Source: Monosporascus cannonballus
Taxonomy: Eukaryota > Ascomycota > Sordariomycetes > Xylariales
Reading direction: 5' to 3'
Length of the DNA: 64,000 bases
Assembly: GCA_004154925.1 (NCBI GenBank)
Contig: QJNS01000014.1
Coordinates: forward strand, 496,001 to 560,000
Part shown: piece after piece, positions 1-12,899 of the stretch
Layout: each line of letters starts with the position of its first letter
Position numbering within the stretch: position 1 is the first letter of the stretch
Translations under genes and position numbers: made by a program
Notes under the pieces: generated by a model
What the model saw: only the letters and a program-made list of their open reading frames with translations
What the model was told of the DNA's origin: nothing
Databases searched by the model: none

Positions 1-1508
1 CATTTTATCTTATTATAAAACAATTGGGTTAATTCGATTACGATCAAGGTTTTAACCGTAAAAATAAATAATTATAATTTCGTAAAACGGTCGACGATTA
101 TCAGGATTACGTTGTATTTTAGCCCGTTTAAACCTAAGCTTTTAAAAAATCGCGTAATAAAATTTAACGAAAACTTTTAAAAAGTTTTTAAATAATAATA
201 AGGGCTATAATTATTTATATAGTTTATAACATAATTTTATTACATCATAATAATTCGTATATTCTTTGATTTATTTTTGATATTGTTTGCTATATTATTA
301 AAATAAAACTTTATGGTTTTGAATTTTAACATACGAAAATATTCTATATATTTTATTTTTAAATTATTAAAGTATTAATTAATTAATTATTTCCGTAAAA
401 CATGTTATGCCAGGATTGCGAATTTATTCCGATAATATAAAATCTTGTTGAAGTCCAGAAAACATCTTTTTTTTATTTTCATTTAATGTTTAATTATTCG
501 TATTAGCTTTATAATATTTAAGTCCTTAATTTATAACTTTCGAATTTAATTTTAAAACTGTCGAAAAATTTTCAGCTATAATACCGTTTTGTTTTTGGTT
601 AATTGTTTCGTTAAAAAACGTAAAACGTATTGGTTCTAAATAATAACCTTAATATTAATTTCGTACTTTTTAAATTTCTCAGAATTTAATTATATTACGG
701 TTATAATTTACGGTTACCGTTATTTAATGGTTGATCTTATTATTATTACAATTCGTATTTATATTTTTATTCGCAAATAATAACTTCGGCAAATATATAA
801 TGTTTTTCTTTTTTTGGAAAACCTTTTATAATCGTATAATAAAAGGTTTTCGTTTTTTTACGTAAATAATAATTATTTAAATATCCGCTACCGAAAACCT
901 GTTTAGGAATTTTGCAATAAGCGAATTTTACGTTATTTTTATAAGACGGTTTATCTCCTTATAATGCTTTAAATCATGTTATATATTTGCAAACGTTTTC
1001 CGTATATTTTTCGCCATATTATTGATAATTTCGAATTTTTTAAATAGTGCAAGAATTACGTTTTTATAAGCGATTTCCCTTAATATATAATCCGGGGGTT
1101 TAAATAATTTATCTGCCGGATTAACAGCGCTCGGTTAATATTGGATTGCAAAATCAAATTACGTAAAGTAATAAACTTATCGGGCCAACTTTCTTTTGAG
1201 ATTACGCGCCGGCCATTTTACTATGATTTTTAATGCTATATAATCGGTAAACATTAAAAAAACTTCTGTACCTTTAAAGTATTATAGCTAATATTTTAAA
1301 TTTTTAAAAATCGCTAATATTTCTTATTACTTTATAATCTATTATTTTTTTAATTAAACCTATTTTTTAATTAATATATAACTAAATATTAATATTTTCC
1401 GTATTATTATAAAAATAGTTTTAATATAACTTTTATCAAAATGTTTATTTTAACTGTAATATTTTTGGAGTTATCTTATTTTCGGAAAATAATCGCTAAT
1501 TAAAACGG
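1..1508 (-). pseudogene. Element H, distal pol (RNase H end and integrase), RIP-degraded Gypsy
   Basis: Minus-strand remains of a Gypsy retrotransposon. Read on the reverse strand, about 1,050-1,180 gives an RNase H C-terminal signature (FDFAIQY, then NPADKL and PPDYI), and about 20-110 gives an integrase core match (VILIIVDRFTK). Integrase therefore lies to the left and the element leaves the window. Stops are frequent and most C/G in CpA/TpG context is gone, as expected after RIP. The same pol continues at 8,643-11,790, so element G (1,509-8,642) splits it between the RT connection (NFY..F motif near 8,800) and this RNase H end. The family call is firm; the protein boundaries are not. Confidence 0.75.
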
Positions 1509-1915
1509 TGACGGCTAGAGGGTTTAACCAACTATTAAACCTTAGTCGTACGGGTTTATATTGGCAGAGGTATCTTGAGAAGCTGAGCAATAAATATAAT
1601 AACGTATTACGTCTCGTAATTCGAAAAATACTTTGAGTAACAATATTATGTTATAAGCTAAAGTTATTAAATTATAGAAATAATAAGCATATATTTTTGT
1701 TTCGGTTCTAAATATTTTTAATTAATTTAACGGTATTTAATTAATTAAATCTTTTTAAGTTCTTTTAAGCCCTTGATAATTCGATTAACTTAACGTTCTT
1801 AAGCCAATAATAGCGTTTAAGCTCATTAAGACGGTTGCGTAATCTTTTGGCGTAAGTTAGGGCTAGCTTTTCTTAAGGGCCCGACCGTCCGTAAAGGGCT
1901 AAGACCGTTAGGTCA
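1509..1915 (-). repeat. 3' LTR of element G
   Basis: Begins TGACGGCTAG and ends GTTAGGTCA, so it has TG...CA ends. It aligns along its length with 8,233-8,642; both share the GC-rich block GGGCCCGACCGTCCGTAAAG near their right ends. It also resembles the reverse complement of element F's LTR. Confidence 0.85.
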
Positions 1916-2099
1916 TAATACGATTTCCTTTTTCTTAAGATCTATGTCCTTAAAGATCACATTATTCGTTTATCGGCTATTAGTAAATAATTTTCCTTTT
2001 TTTCATACTTATTATGTTGGGTTATATCGAATAACGTTATTTTCGTAAACGTATTAACGTTTTAATTTTTTCAGAATGTATTAATCGCCTTAATTTTAT

Positions 2100-2560
2100 C
2101 ATATTATTAAGCTTTTCTTATTCGCGTTACAAATTCAAAAATAAAATTTATAAGATTTATTACAGTTCGGGAAAATATGCACGTTATATTAAATACGGAA
2201 ATCCTTATAACCTTTTTGGTCCTTCCGAATTTGAATATAATAAACTTATTATAAAAGAGGACCGCCTAAAATTAAAGGAATATATTATTAAAGAGAAATT
2301 GCTGAAAATTCAACAACGTTTAAATAAATTATTTGGCCATTTAAACCGTTTACGAAAACAGAAAAAGCTTTTTCGTAACCGTAATAATAAGTTATTTCGT
2401 TAAGACATTCAGAGTACGGAAGCCATGGAGAAATTTAAGCATTTTGAAAAAAAAAACAAAAGTAATTAAAGGCTACCGTTACGGTTATTACGTTAACGTA
2501 AGCCGCGGCTAACTGGCCCGATATCTCGGTTACTAACTGGTCGGCTGTTAATTAAAACGC
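2100..2560 (+). pseudogene. Antisense coiled-coil ORF remnant of element G
   Basis: On the plus strand, opposite to pol, this part of G reads as a Lys/Glu/Leu-rich helical stretch with few stops (for example near 2,230-2,400: LIIKEDRLKLKEYI, then LFGHLNRLRKQ). The same position, orientation and character recur in elements F, E1, E2 and E3. Function is unknown. It could be a protein of the transposon. A chance antisense frame is less likely, given its recurrence and its heptad-like pattern. Confidence 0.55.
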
Positions 2561-2589
2561 GCCCGTTATTATTAGTAAAAGTTCTTTAT

Positions 2590-5500
2590 TAGACGTTAAT
2601 AATATTTTTGGCTGGTTTTTAAGTATTTTCGGAATTTCAATACTTTTTTCACTTAATTAGATACTAAGTAAATCCGTTTTGTTTTCGCGTATCGAAGACT
2701 TTTTTCAACCTTATATATCTGTTCGTTTTCCATTTTTATATCGTTTTGTACTATATACATTTTAATTATATCTATTATTAATTCGAATAAAAACACGTAA
2801 GAAATTAGACAAGGTTTAACTGTTAGTAAACGTTCTAATTGATAATTATTTTCTGAGATTTTTTTGATAATTTTATATAGATCGATATATTTGAAATTAA
2901 ATATTTTGTTAAGTCGTTTTATTTAAATATTTTTGATAATAAGAAAAGGTATTTTCCCTTTTTCGAAAGTTAATCTTTTTAAATTTTCTGGTTATAATAT
3001 TTGTTTATTTAATTTCGTACTAATTCTAGTTTTATCTTTATTTTTTTTGTATAATTATTATAATTATTTTAATATTAATTAAACCGTGATCGCGTATTTC
3101 TTTTGTAAATCTTTAAAATAGAACCAAAATTTACGTTCGCTAATATTATTTTGATATTTTCGTAATAACTGGTGTTATAAGCTAATTATAAAATTAACAA
3201 TTTTTCAATCCAGTTATTGAATTCGTAATTAATATAATATCGTAAAGAGATTTCCAAAATTTAATTTCTTCGTTTTATTTATTTATTTATATAAAGTTTA
3301 AATACGTTAGATAACTTGTGATTTAAGCCTATCTATGTTATTAGGCCTTGTTAAAATATGGATCCGAATACCGATCCTTTATTTAACTTTTATTTATAAT
3401 TCGTACATGCTAAAAATTTATCTAAAAATAATGTATATTATTTGTTCGGCGTTTATATTTTCGTAATATGGTAAAAAATAAAAAAAACGTCGTACATCGG
3501 TCGATAATTACGAAAATGATATTGTAATATATTCTTATAATTAGATTTTTTTGGCATCGGAAATTTAATAATAAAGTCGAATATAACTAAATATTATGGT
3601 TATTTTACGATTAATAATAGCTATAATTCTTTATATGACTTATATCGTTAAATCTTTAGTTTGGCGCAAATATTGCGTTATTATATGATTTTCCGTGCCG
3701 TTAAATTTATTTTAAAAAAGTATATGCGTTAAAGCTATTTTAAGGTTTTATAAATCCTTAGATATCCGTATAACCAATATTCGTATTTTTTTTCGTATTA
3801 TATCCTTTTGATAATTTTCTGGAACTTATATCTTATTTGTTATTTGATTTTTAAAAAATCGTCGTTATACTGCTGGATTTTCTGGTATATATTAAAAGGT
3901 ATTGCTCGAATTATCGTAATTTCTCGCGAGCATAAATATCTTTTTATAATAATATCGATATTATATAGCTAATTTTAACTAATTTCTTTTCAAGGTTTAA
4001 TCGCTTATTTAGAGCATTTACTTTGTTATTCTCTAAGCCTTTTCTATAAATAATAACGAAATCAAAGTTCGCCAATTTTTTCGCGTAATAAAATTATTGT
4101 TCGGTAAACTTCTTAGTAGTAATAAATCGGGTAAGATTTTGATAATCCGTATTAACCTTAATCTAATACAAATTTGCTTTTAAGAAATACTTAAATTCTT
4201 GGAATATTATAATAATAGCCATAAATTCCTTATCTAGAATACCGTAATTAAACTTAATTCCTTTTAACTTATACGAAAAAAATATAATAAGATGCAATTT
4301 GCCTTAATTATTTCGTTATCCCATTATTACGTTTAACGCATAATCTAAAATATTGGTTTTTAGCTTAATAAGACGGTTTAAATTGTATATAATTAGTATT
4401 AATTCTTTAATAATCGCATTTTTAATATCCTGAAATATTTTTTTCCGTATTTGGTATTTATTTAAATTCTTTTTTTTCGTAATGTTTATTAAAAATATAA
4501 TTATTCTGCTAAAATTTCGAATAAACTTCTTATAGTAATTGGCGAATCCAAGAAATGCTTATATCTCCTTAACCGTTATTAACGTTTATTATTTTATAAC
4601 TACAGCGATTTTCCTAAGGTCCATCTTAATATGTCCTAAAGTAATAATATATCCTAGATATTCCTTTTTTATTTATAAAACTGATTGTTTTTTTACGTTA
4701 ATAAATAGCTTTACGTTTTGCTAAGCTTAAAGAACTTGATGAACGTATCTTACGTATGCTTTTTCCGTTTTTAAGAAAATAAAAATATCGTCAAAATAAC
4801 AAATAACGAAAACGTCGAGGTATTCTCGTAACACATAATTTATTATTCGTTAAAAGGTTGCTGGTACGTTCGTAAGTTCTACTAATGTAATTAAGCACTT
4901 AAATGATCCGTATTTCGTTGTAAAGGCTATTTTTTATTCGTATTATTTTTTAATCCTAATAAAATTATATTTATTTTTAAAATCGAATATTATAAATTAT
5001 TTAGTTTCGTAAAATCGGTTTTTTATTTTCGTAATCAAGGATTATAATCTTTAATCCTTAAAAATGATATCGTTTAATTATCGATAATTAATTATAAATT
5101 GTAATTTTCCGTGTTTCTTTAGTACGAAAAATATAAGGTATTCTGTTAATAATTTCGAAAATCGAATTTATTCTTTTTATAGCTGACTTTTCAGATATTT
5201 TCCAAAAATACGTATTTTATTTTTGCTAAATTTATATATAAGGTAAAACTTCGTTAAAGATCCTTTTTAAGAACTACTTCATAATTTTATTCGCTATATT
5301 TCAATAACTTTGTATCGGGTTTTTTTAAAAAAAAATGTTTATATTTATAATATTATAATAACATATTAATCAGATTTCTTTTAATTTCTGAGATTATTAT
5401 TTCAGATCGTTATTTAATTACTTTAATTTAGTTCTAATAATATTAACGATAAGTCGTATTTTTCTTTAATACTTATTTTTTTTCTTGTATTTTATCTTTT

Positions 5501-6000
5501 TAGGTAATAAGGTTTTTATCGTATCCTTATGCCTTTATTTATCGCTATTATTAATCGAATATTAAGACTTTTTTTCATTTATTAATAAAAAGTAAAATAA
5601 ATTTTACCTAGCCAATTCCGTTATTAATTAACATTCCGTACTGGCGTATCCATGGTAATCTTAAGATCATATCGTAATTTTCGAATAAAACGATATTGAA
5701 ATTAACTATCTGGTATCGTTCTTAAACAAAAACTCGAAGTGATTAATTTCGCGTATAAATTTCCCGTTATCGTAAGCGAATTCCTGACCTTCGGTATTCG
5801 TCGCCATATATGGTTTTAACTTATATTTCCATAATAATTTAAACTTATTAGCCATATTAGGTATAATATAATTTTCGCCCAGAGCTCCGTAATCCACTAC
5901 TGCGGTATACCAGTACGTTCCGATTCGTATATCCAAAGCGATAAGGTTATTAACGGCTTTTATCGTCGTATTTAAAGCCCTTTTTAGGAAGTCTCTTTAA
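2590..6000 (-). pseudogene. Element G pol remnant: protease, RT, RNase H, integrase, chromodomain
   Basis: The 5,706-5,936 frame reads as a retropepsin segment (D-Y-GALG-NYI, with the active-site Ser codon apparently turned to Tyr). Near 4,770-4,820 the RT core reads REYLDVFV then a YFDDI form of the YxDD motif. The chromodomain reads near 2,590-2,655: YLIK-stop-KKY, NSENT-stop, where the two stops fall at normally conserved Trp positions, a standard RIP effect (TGG to TGA/TAA). Nothing here should be functional. Confidence 0.75.
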
Positions 6001-6899
6001 TTTCTTTCGGTTTCGTCATTTTGCGACTTTTTTATAGGTAATCTTTTTTTAAATTTTATTCGAATTTGTTAAACTTTATTTATATTTTTTTATTTAATGC
6101 GTTAAGCTGTTATATTCGTCGTTATTGCTGGCATATTTTTCCTTTAAATCGTATTAATTGCTTTTAATTCTGTTATAATTTCTTTTCTTATCGAATAAAT
6201 TATTTTCTTATATTTTCGAGTATATCTAATTATGCGTTATTCTAATTATCGTTTTAAAAATCTTTTATAAATTAATGTATTTTTTTCTTAATAATTTCTT
6301 TCGTAAAGATTTATAATAAATATTGACTGAAAATAAAGATCCGTAATAATCTTTTGGCAATGGTTTTCTATTATACGATAGATTAACTCCTTTTTCGTTT
6401 AGTAATTATATTATTAGAAATAAGAAAAAGAGTTTTATTACGAGCATTATTTTTTTTTCGAGCCAGCTTTTTGCTTCGGCAAGTTATTAAATATCTTTTA
6501 GGGCTGTAAATCAAAGATATCGTTATTATCATTTATTATTTTTGTTATTTCCGATACGATTTAAAAAATCGAATTTTTCGTAATATATACAGGTAAGCCG
6601 TCCGTAAATTTACTGTTTCCTTTTCTTATAATCGGGATATTCTCGTCGTTGACAATATATGGCATATATTCTGCCGTATCGATTAAGGATTCCGGGACAG
6701 ACTTTTTTATCTAATCCTGGTATTTGCGTAATTATTTTTATAATGCTTTTTATTATGCTTGTAATATTTATTAAGCTAGGTTTCTGGTTTTTCGTATTTT
6801 TTATTGGATTTGTCGCTATAGGGGACCTAATATATATTTAGGCTTAATTATTTTAATGGATTTACTTCCGTTTTTTGGTTTTTCTTTTTGGATTATCTC

Positions 6900-8200
6900 T
6901 TAGATGCTAGTTTTTAGTCGTTTTAACGAGGTTTTTTGGGTGCCTTGCATTATGTTGCCTTATATCCTATTTTATTACAGTTATAGCATTTTATCTGGTT
7001 CCAGTTTTTCCTGTAAATAGTTCCTAGTTCTATGAGTTCTGGTTTTATACTATAAGAAGTATTGCGGTATCGGGAAGTATTAGTATTGGCCATATATTAG
7101 GATTTGTTATTATTTTTTTCTTTAGTACTTTTAATGCGTTATACATATTCTCGATCGTTAATCTTGATTGTTATAACGATGTAATTCGACGGATAATCAG
7201 GCCGATTAAGCTTAAAAAACTTTTCTTATATTTTCTTTTTTAGGTCGTCGAAAAACTTGGCCATTAATGTTTTTTGTTCTGTAAGATAATGGATAGCTGT
7301 GAGCTGAGTGAGGTGATCTCCGACCAGTCGTAGAGCAGATTCCAAGAAGTAAGTGTATTAGGTTACTTCTATCTAGCGTTTTCCACTAGCTGCTAGATGG
7401 TGGATTTATATTAGTAAGTGGGTCAGTGGCTGATCGGTGGCTGGTCGACTACCAGCCTCATTCGCATAAAGGCTGTATTCTCACATGTTCTTAGTTTAGT
7501 TTAACAGCTAGCTGAATTAACGTATTACCGTAATTAAATGCTAATTCTTTTTATCGTAGCTGTTAAATTTGCATCTCGGGTTTTATTTTTTTATTTATTA
7601 TTTTGCAAGTATTTGTTAACGTTTATTCGAATTATTCGTAATCGTTGTAAATTTATATTACTTTTGGGCTTTGTTTTTTAATTAATAAAGTAACGTTTCT
7701 TTTTATAATAGGTTTAAATTAAGTGGCTGTATTTTTGATAAATCGTCCGATTACGAATTCTTTTCGTATCGTAAACGTAATAAGTCGGATAAAAAAATAC
7801 CCGAAATATATTCGATATTAAAAAGAATTATAACTTGATCGAAATTCTGTCGAAAATTTCTCGCTTAAAACGCTTAAGGATTTTTTCTGATTTTTTGATA
7901 AAATTTAGCTAAATAATCTGGCTTATTCGAAAGGTTTTTCCGGTTTCGAGAATCTTTTTTTCTTCAAGCTTTTTATAGGCGGTTTAAAAGGATATTATAA
8001 GATTATTATTATTTTTTAAGCCAAAAGATGCGTTTGTTTATGGTATCCAAATGTCGAAAAACTTCTTCGCGAAAAAAACGAAGTTTTTCTTTTTTTTTTC
8101 TCGAATTCTATTCTAGTGTTTGAGTAATCAAGGATTTGGTAAATGGGCTGTTCGGGCTTCTTGCTAATAAATATAACGTCGGCGATATTGCTCAAGGTAT
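6900..8200 (-). pseudogene. Element G gag remnant, split by a solo LTR
   Basis: On the minus strand near 6,960-7,010 there is a zinc-knuckle relic (KCYNCNKIGYKA) in which the first Cys pair is kept and the later Cys/His positions are altered. Upstream gag is interrupted at 7,280-7,485 by a solo LTR of another family. Stops are frequent. The domain call rests on the knuckle and on its position between the 5' LTR (8,233-8,642) and the protease. Confidence 0.6.
7280..7485. repeat. 206-bp solo LTR with TGTTC target duplication
   Basis: Starts TGTAAGATAATGG and ends TATTCTCACA. It is flanked on both sides by TGTTC (7,275-7,279 and 7,486-7,490), the 5-bp duplication expected for an LTR retroelement. 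It matches 11,791-11,997 along its length and keeps far more GC than the surrounding gag, so it is younger or less mutated than its host element G. Confidence 0.85.
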
Positions 8201-8232
8201 AACGGTATTATTAATTAAAAACTTATAACGTA

Positions 8233-8642
8233 TAACAGCTACAAAATTTAATTAATTATTAAAGTTTAATCGTACGGATTTATATTCATAAAAATATTGT
8301 AGAAAATTAAATAATAAATATAATAACGTATTACGTTTTGTAATTTCCTAAATATCTCAAATTTCGATATTATATTATAAGCTAAAATTATTTAAATTAT
8401 AAAAATAAGAAGGATATATATTTTCGTTCCGGTTCAAAATATTTTTAATTAACTCAAAGATATTTAATTAATTAAGTCCTTTTAAACCCCCTTAAGCTTT
8501 TCGTAATTCGACTAGCTTAACGTCCTTAAGCCAATAATAACGTTTAAGCTCATTGAGCCGGTTACGTAACCTCTTGGCGTAGGTCGAGGCTGGCTTTTCT
8601 TAAGGGCCCGACCGTCCGTAAAGGGCCAAGACCGTTAGGTCA
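8233..8642 (-). repeat. 5' LTR of element G
   Basis: About 410 bp, aligning with 1,509-1,915. The flanking internal sequence near 8,200-8,232 matches, in reverse complement, the bases just inside F's 5' LTR (near 12,832-12,865), probably the shared primer-binding and leader region. Confidence 0.82.
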
Positions 8643-11600
8643 TAAAAAAATTCATTTTTTAAATTTCGGAAGTTTTTTTTTTAGTTTTTTCCAGCTATCG
8701 AAATTCTACTATTTTATCTCTGCTCTACGCCTATTTTAGAAACCTATTAATAAATTCGGTAATACGTAAATAATAAACGATAAACCTTTAATAAAAATTC
8801 ACAAATCTTAGAAATACTTAAATATTATAAATTAATTCTGGGTTTAACCATATTTCGATAATATCGACTCGTTAGCCGTTTATTTCCAGGTTATCGATAT
8901 TAATTCTAAATTATAACTTTTTTTTGAAAAGTTTTTATTTAAACGTTTTAAGAAATAATTAATATTATAACAGCCGTTCGTAAACTAACTAGAAATACTT
9001 CGCATATTTTTTTCGTTATCCGAATTAATAATTATATTATTTAAATATATTACGTATATATAATTAATTAAATTAATTCATATGATATATATATAAGCCT
9101 GGAACGTAATTAACATATTAATAAAGGAAAATAACATAACTGTATATTTAAACTGCCCGTATTACGTTTAAAAAACGGTTCTTTATTAATCGCCCTTTTT
9201 AATCTTAATACGGTAATAAACGTTTTTGAAATTGATTTTCAAAAATACCTTAATTAACTTTAAATGATTTATTTTTTTGAAATCAAAAATAAAAAGTATT
9301 AATTTTTTATTGTTGCCCGATTTAGCCCCTTTTAATTAACGTATAATGGGAAAATACCGTCCTTTCTATGCATAAATAAAACTGGCGTTCTTATATTTGC
9401 TTTCGAATAACGTATCCGGTCTACTTTTAGGTTGTTTCGGATATATTTTTCAAATATATTTTTTGGACTTTCGAAATAAGGTAAAATAAGCCGAATAAAA
9501 ACGTTATTCTTAGAATAAATTTTATTATATAATTTGCCTTTAACAACTAAAATATTCTTCTCGTTATTGTTTCGGAATATATTTGCCGAAAAATCTTTAA
9601 ATATACGGAGAAATCGGTTATTTTTTATTTTTGTTATTTTTCGAATTCCAGAATATCTAGCTGTTCGGATAGGTTTATTAAATTAACAATATAAATTTGC
9701 TTACTGAAAAACGTTAAATTCGTAATTTTCTCTTTATTAACCTTTTATAATACTCCGCATAATTATTAATATATAATTGTATTTAACCCTCACAGTTAGA
9801 CTGATCGCGAGAAAAGGTTGTCTAAAATGTGGAAAGTGATAATTGTCTGATTAGAATTGAGCTCTAAGAAGCGGTAGCTAGAAAGCTCTCTATATACTGT
9901 AGGAGCGCCGGAATAAGGTTCTTCCGAGTACTGTGGAACTTGATAACTAACACAGATACCCCTATTCTACGACATTAACAAAGTTCTTAATTTACTTATT
10001 TCGGGTTTAAATAATAAAAAATAGGGCGCTTTTCGATTTTGACATATTACAAAATAAATTTACTTAAATTTTGGTTCGTTCCCGTTATTATTTATTATGT
10101 TAACAGAAACTTCGTGAGTCTTACAATATTTAATATATACGCTGTTGACGCCGATAAAGCCTGGAATATTTACGAAAATTGGTTAAAAGTTAAAATTTTT
10201 CGCTAATTTTTTACCTATAATATTTCCTTGTATTCTAGTATCTATATTTATTTGCACTATTATATCCCTCGTATTTTTCTTAATAAGTGCTCTTTTTCTA
10301 AAAAACGGCTTTATTCCGACTATTTTATAATTATTAGCTAAAATGGATTAAACGTATACGTTTATTCCGGCTCCATTTTTTGAGTTTACGTTTGAAAATT
10401 AATCTGATTTATCGTTATACGTTATAATGTTTTATACGGCCTTCGAAAATCAGTTTTCGTATAGCCGGAATAATGAAATTTTCGTATATTTTTTAAATTT
10501 GTAAGTTATCTTTTTATAATTCAGCTTTATATAATTATAATACTTAATTAGGCTCTTATAAAAATTAAAGATAATCAGTTATACGGATTTATTTTAATCG
10601 AAATTAAATTAATAATTATTTACTTTTCGAATATAAAAACGCTCGTAGTTTATATTATTTTTGCGTAATGCTTTTAATTTATTTTGGAGAAATATCTTGT
10701 TAAAGGCGTTAAAATTAAATTGTTTATTTTTATTAATATTTTTGGCGGAAAATAATTAGTTTTCCTTTGCCTTTTTCTAAATTTCCTAATAACGTTTTAC
10801 CTTATTTGCTACGTTATTAATTCGTTTTAACTTAACGTTTTTTCGCAATAAGATATTTCGTAACCTTGATATTAATTTATAAAAACTATCAAAAATAAAA
10901 CGCTTATTATCCCGATTATTTCCCGGATTAAAAACGTTCGTAAGCTTTATTGTATAAGTTAAGAGCCTTTATTTAACATAAAACTTTAATAACGATTAAT
11001 CAGATTATTATCGCAGTTTTATAAATTGTTCTCTGTATTTTTTATCGAAAAAATTAAGATTTTCGTAATTTGTCCTAATAATAATCTATATATTTTTTAT
11101 TTTTTATTTTTTTATAATTAAAATAATTAAGTATAACGCGGTATAATCGTTAGGCGTTTATAATAAAAACGTCTATATAATCTATAGTCCATTAAATATA
11201 TATAAAAACATTTCGCCTTAGCTTTTTGGCGTAAATTTTCGTAACAGTTTTTATTTAACTTTTTTTAATCGACGTATATTGAAAAAACTTCGAGCAATTA
11301 TAACGCGGTATTTATTTATTATCTTTAAGTTTTTCCAATAATATCGTAATTAACTTATAAAGTTTTACTTTTTAAACTTATGTTATTACTTATTATTCGG
11401 CCAATTATCGGAATAATTCCAAATATTATTCGTTTTGTTAACGGATAATTTCTAAAATCTGATTATTAGTAAAGGGCTTAAACTTTTTTATTTTAAATTC
11501 CGGGACGCGGTCGTTATGTTCCGTCCGTTTTCTGACCGTTTAGCTAACGGCTATCGGGACGTATTTTTATTATATATATAAAATAATTTGGAATCCCGGG

Positions 11601-11790
11601 AACTATAAATTTTTGCCTATTAATATTTCGTTATACGCTTTTTCGCCTATTCCCGTACCGTAATCGACCGTTCGTCGGTTAAGTTCCAATTGGCGGTTTT
11701 TTCGATTAATAATTTAGGTTCGTTTTATAATCGGCGAATTTTGCTTTTCGTAATTATCGCGTTATTTCTTTATAATAAAAATAAAAATAT
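8643..11790 (-). pseudogene. Element H, proximal part: gag and protease/RT of a Gypsy element
   Basis: On the minus strand, about 8,900-9,400 reads as Gypsy reverse transcriptase: PVLFMHRKDG, then a KGLN-ATIKN block, then a run ending in a mutated YLNNI (YLDD) motif and a WLNPE/NFY connection segment. The sequence toward 11,790 should hold gag and protease, but I cannot resolve domains there. It is interrupted by a 187-bp solo LTR (9,788-9,974). The reading continues across element G into 1-1,508. Confidence 0.72.
9788..9974. repeat. 187-bp solo LTR with TTAAC target duplication (mutated copy)
   Basis: Same length as 20,570-20,756 and alignable base for base, but with many C-to-T and G-to-A differences. 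TTAAC flanks it at 9,783-9,787 and 9,975-9,979. Its first two bases are CC rather than TG, which the matching flanks suggest is divergence, not a wrong boundary. It sits inside element H. Confidence 0.85.
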
Positions 11791-11997
11791 TATAAGATAA
11801 TAAATAATTATAAATTAAAATAACGTAATCTCCGACCAGTTATAAAGCAGATTTCAAAAAGTGAATATATTAGGTTACTTTTATCTAGTATTTCCTATTA
11901 GCTGCCAGATGGTGGATTTATACTATTAAATAGGTCGGTGGCTGATCGGTAGCTGGTCGGTTACCAGCCTTATTCTCATAGAAGCTGTATTCTTACA
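11791..11997 (-). repeat. Probable 5' LTR of element H (207 bp)
   Basis: Matches the 206-bp solo LTR at 7,280-7,485 but has no matching 5-bp flanks. Together with the minus-strand gag/pol immediately to its left, that fits the 5' LTR of H, whose 3' LTR would lie outside the window. The assignment to H is inference from position. Confidence 0.6.
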
Positions 11998-12492
11998 GGA
12001 ATCTCTGTTTCTATAACAATTTTTAATCTAGAACGCTCTTATAACTACGACAACGTAACTACTATATATAACATTTAGCTATAGGCCTTCTAAAGGTAAT
12101 TCGGTATAGAAGAAACCCGTCCAGCTATATTTTTGCTCGTACGAGTTATGGTTATTACATTATATCTATAAGAGCGTTTCGGACGTAGCTAACCCTAACC
12201 GTTTTATAGCCGCGACGTAAAAAACGACAGTTTATACGGCCAAAAAACTGCGGGATGGGCTTTTTTCATACAAAATATATTAGAGCAATCCGGTATACGA
12301 TAATACGACAGGCAATTATGCTGTCGTAGCTATAAGGGCGTTTCGAACTTGGTTAACCTTAACTTTCTTATAACTATAACGCGAAAACGATAACCTCTAC
12401 GGCTAAAAAATTGCTGGAGGAGCTTTTCTCATACAAAATATATTAGAGAAGCTCGGTATACGATGATGCGAGCGGTCGTTATTGTTACGACC
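11998..12492. repeat. Degenerate satellite-like repeat, left of element F
   Basis: Units beginning CTATAAGRGCGTTTCG occur at 12,166 and 12,330, about 164 bases apart, each followed by a CATACAAAATATATTAGAG block and a GGTATACGATRATRCGA block. An inverted copy of the start (GAACGCTCTTATAACTACGA) lies at 12,030. Related sequence resumes to the right of F. No coding potential is seen. Confidence 0.6.
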
Positions 12493-12831
12493 TGACAAGC
12501 CACGGCCTCCAGGAACGGTCGTAACGGAGAAGGCCAAGAAAACTATGTAGATCAGGTCACGTAATGGATCACCAGCTTATTGATGGTAAGCCAGTAAGCC
12601 GGATCACCAACTTACGGGTAATAATCCAGTTAAAGGAAAAGGATATATACGCTTATTAATTCCATAATTTAGATAATATTAATTTATAATAATATTTCGT
12701 TATTTAAAGTATTTTTAACATTACGAAACGTAATATTTTATTATATTTATTATTTAGATTTTTACGATATTTCTGTTAATATAAACCCGTCGACTTAAGG
12801 TTTAATAATTAGTTAAATTATTTAGCCGTTA
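12493..12831 (+). repeat. 5' LTR of element F
   Basis: Begins TGACAAGCCACGG and ends TTAGCCGTTA (TA in place of CA, a RIP-type change). 339 bp. Its first 170 bases keep high GC, including the self-complementary GGCCTCCAGGAACGGTCG area. Confidence 0.88.
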
Positions 12832-12899
12832 TACGTTATAAGTTTTTATTTAATAATACCGTTAAACTTTAAGTAATATTTAATATTATTAAAATATTA

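Larger units (their letters stand above)
1509..8642 (-). mobile_element. Element G: near full-length chromovirus (Ty3/Gypsy), minus orientation, nested in H
   Basis: About 7.1 kb bounded by two related LTRs (1,509-1,915 and 8,233-8,642). Domains run right to left on the minus strand: gag with a decayed zinc knuckle (near 6,960-7,010), aspartic protease (5,706-5,936), RT (near 4,790) and chromodomain (near 2,590-2,655). An antisense ORF sits near 2,100-2,560. All frames carry many stops. It interrupts H's pol. Exact 5-bp target duplications are not clean: TAAAA occurs at 1,501-1,505 and 8,643-8,647, but the left copy is 3 bases away from the LTR edge. Confidence 0.82.

Noticed and set aside
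6659..6841. 60-residue hydrophobic plus-strand ORF as a membrane protein
   Set aside because: Antisense to G's gag/protease. Phe/Ile/Leu-rich frames are a by-product of AT-rich RIP-mutated sequence.
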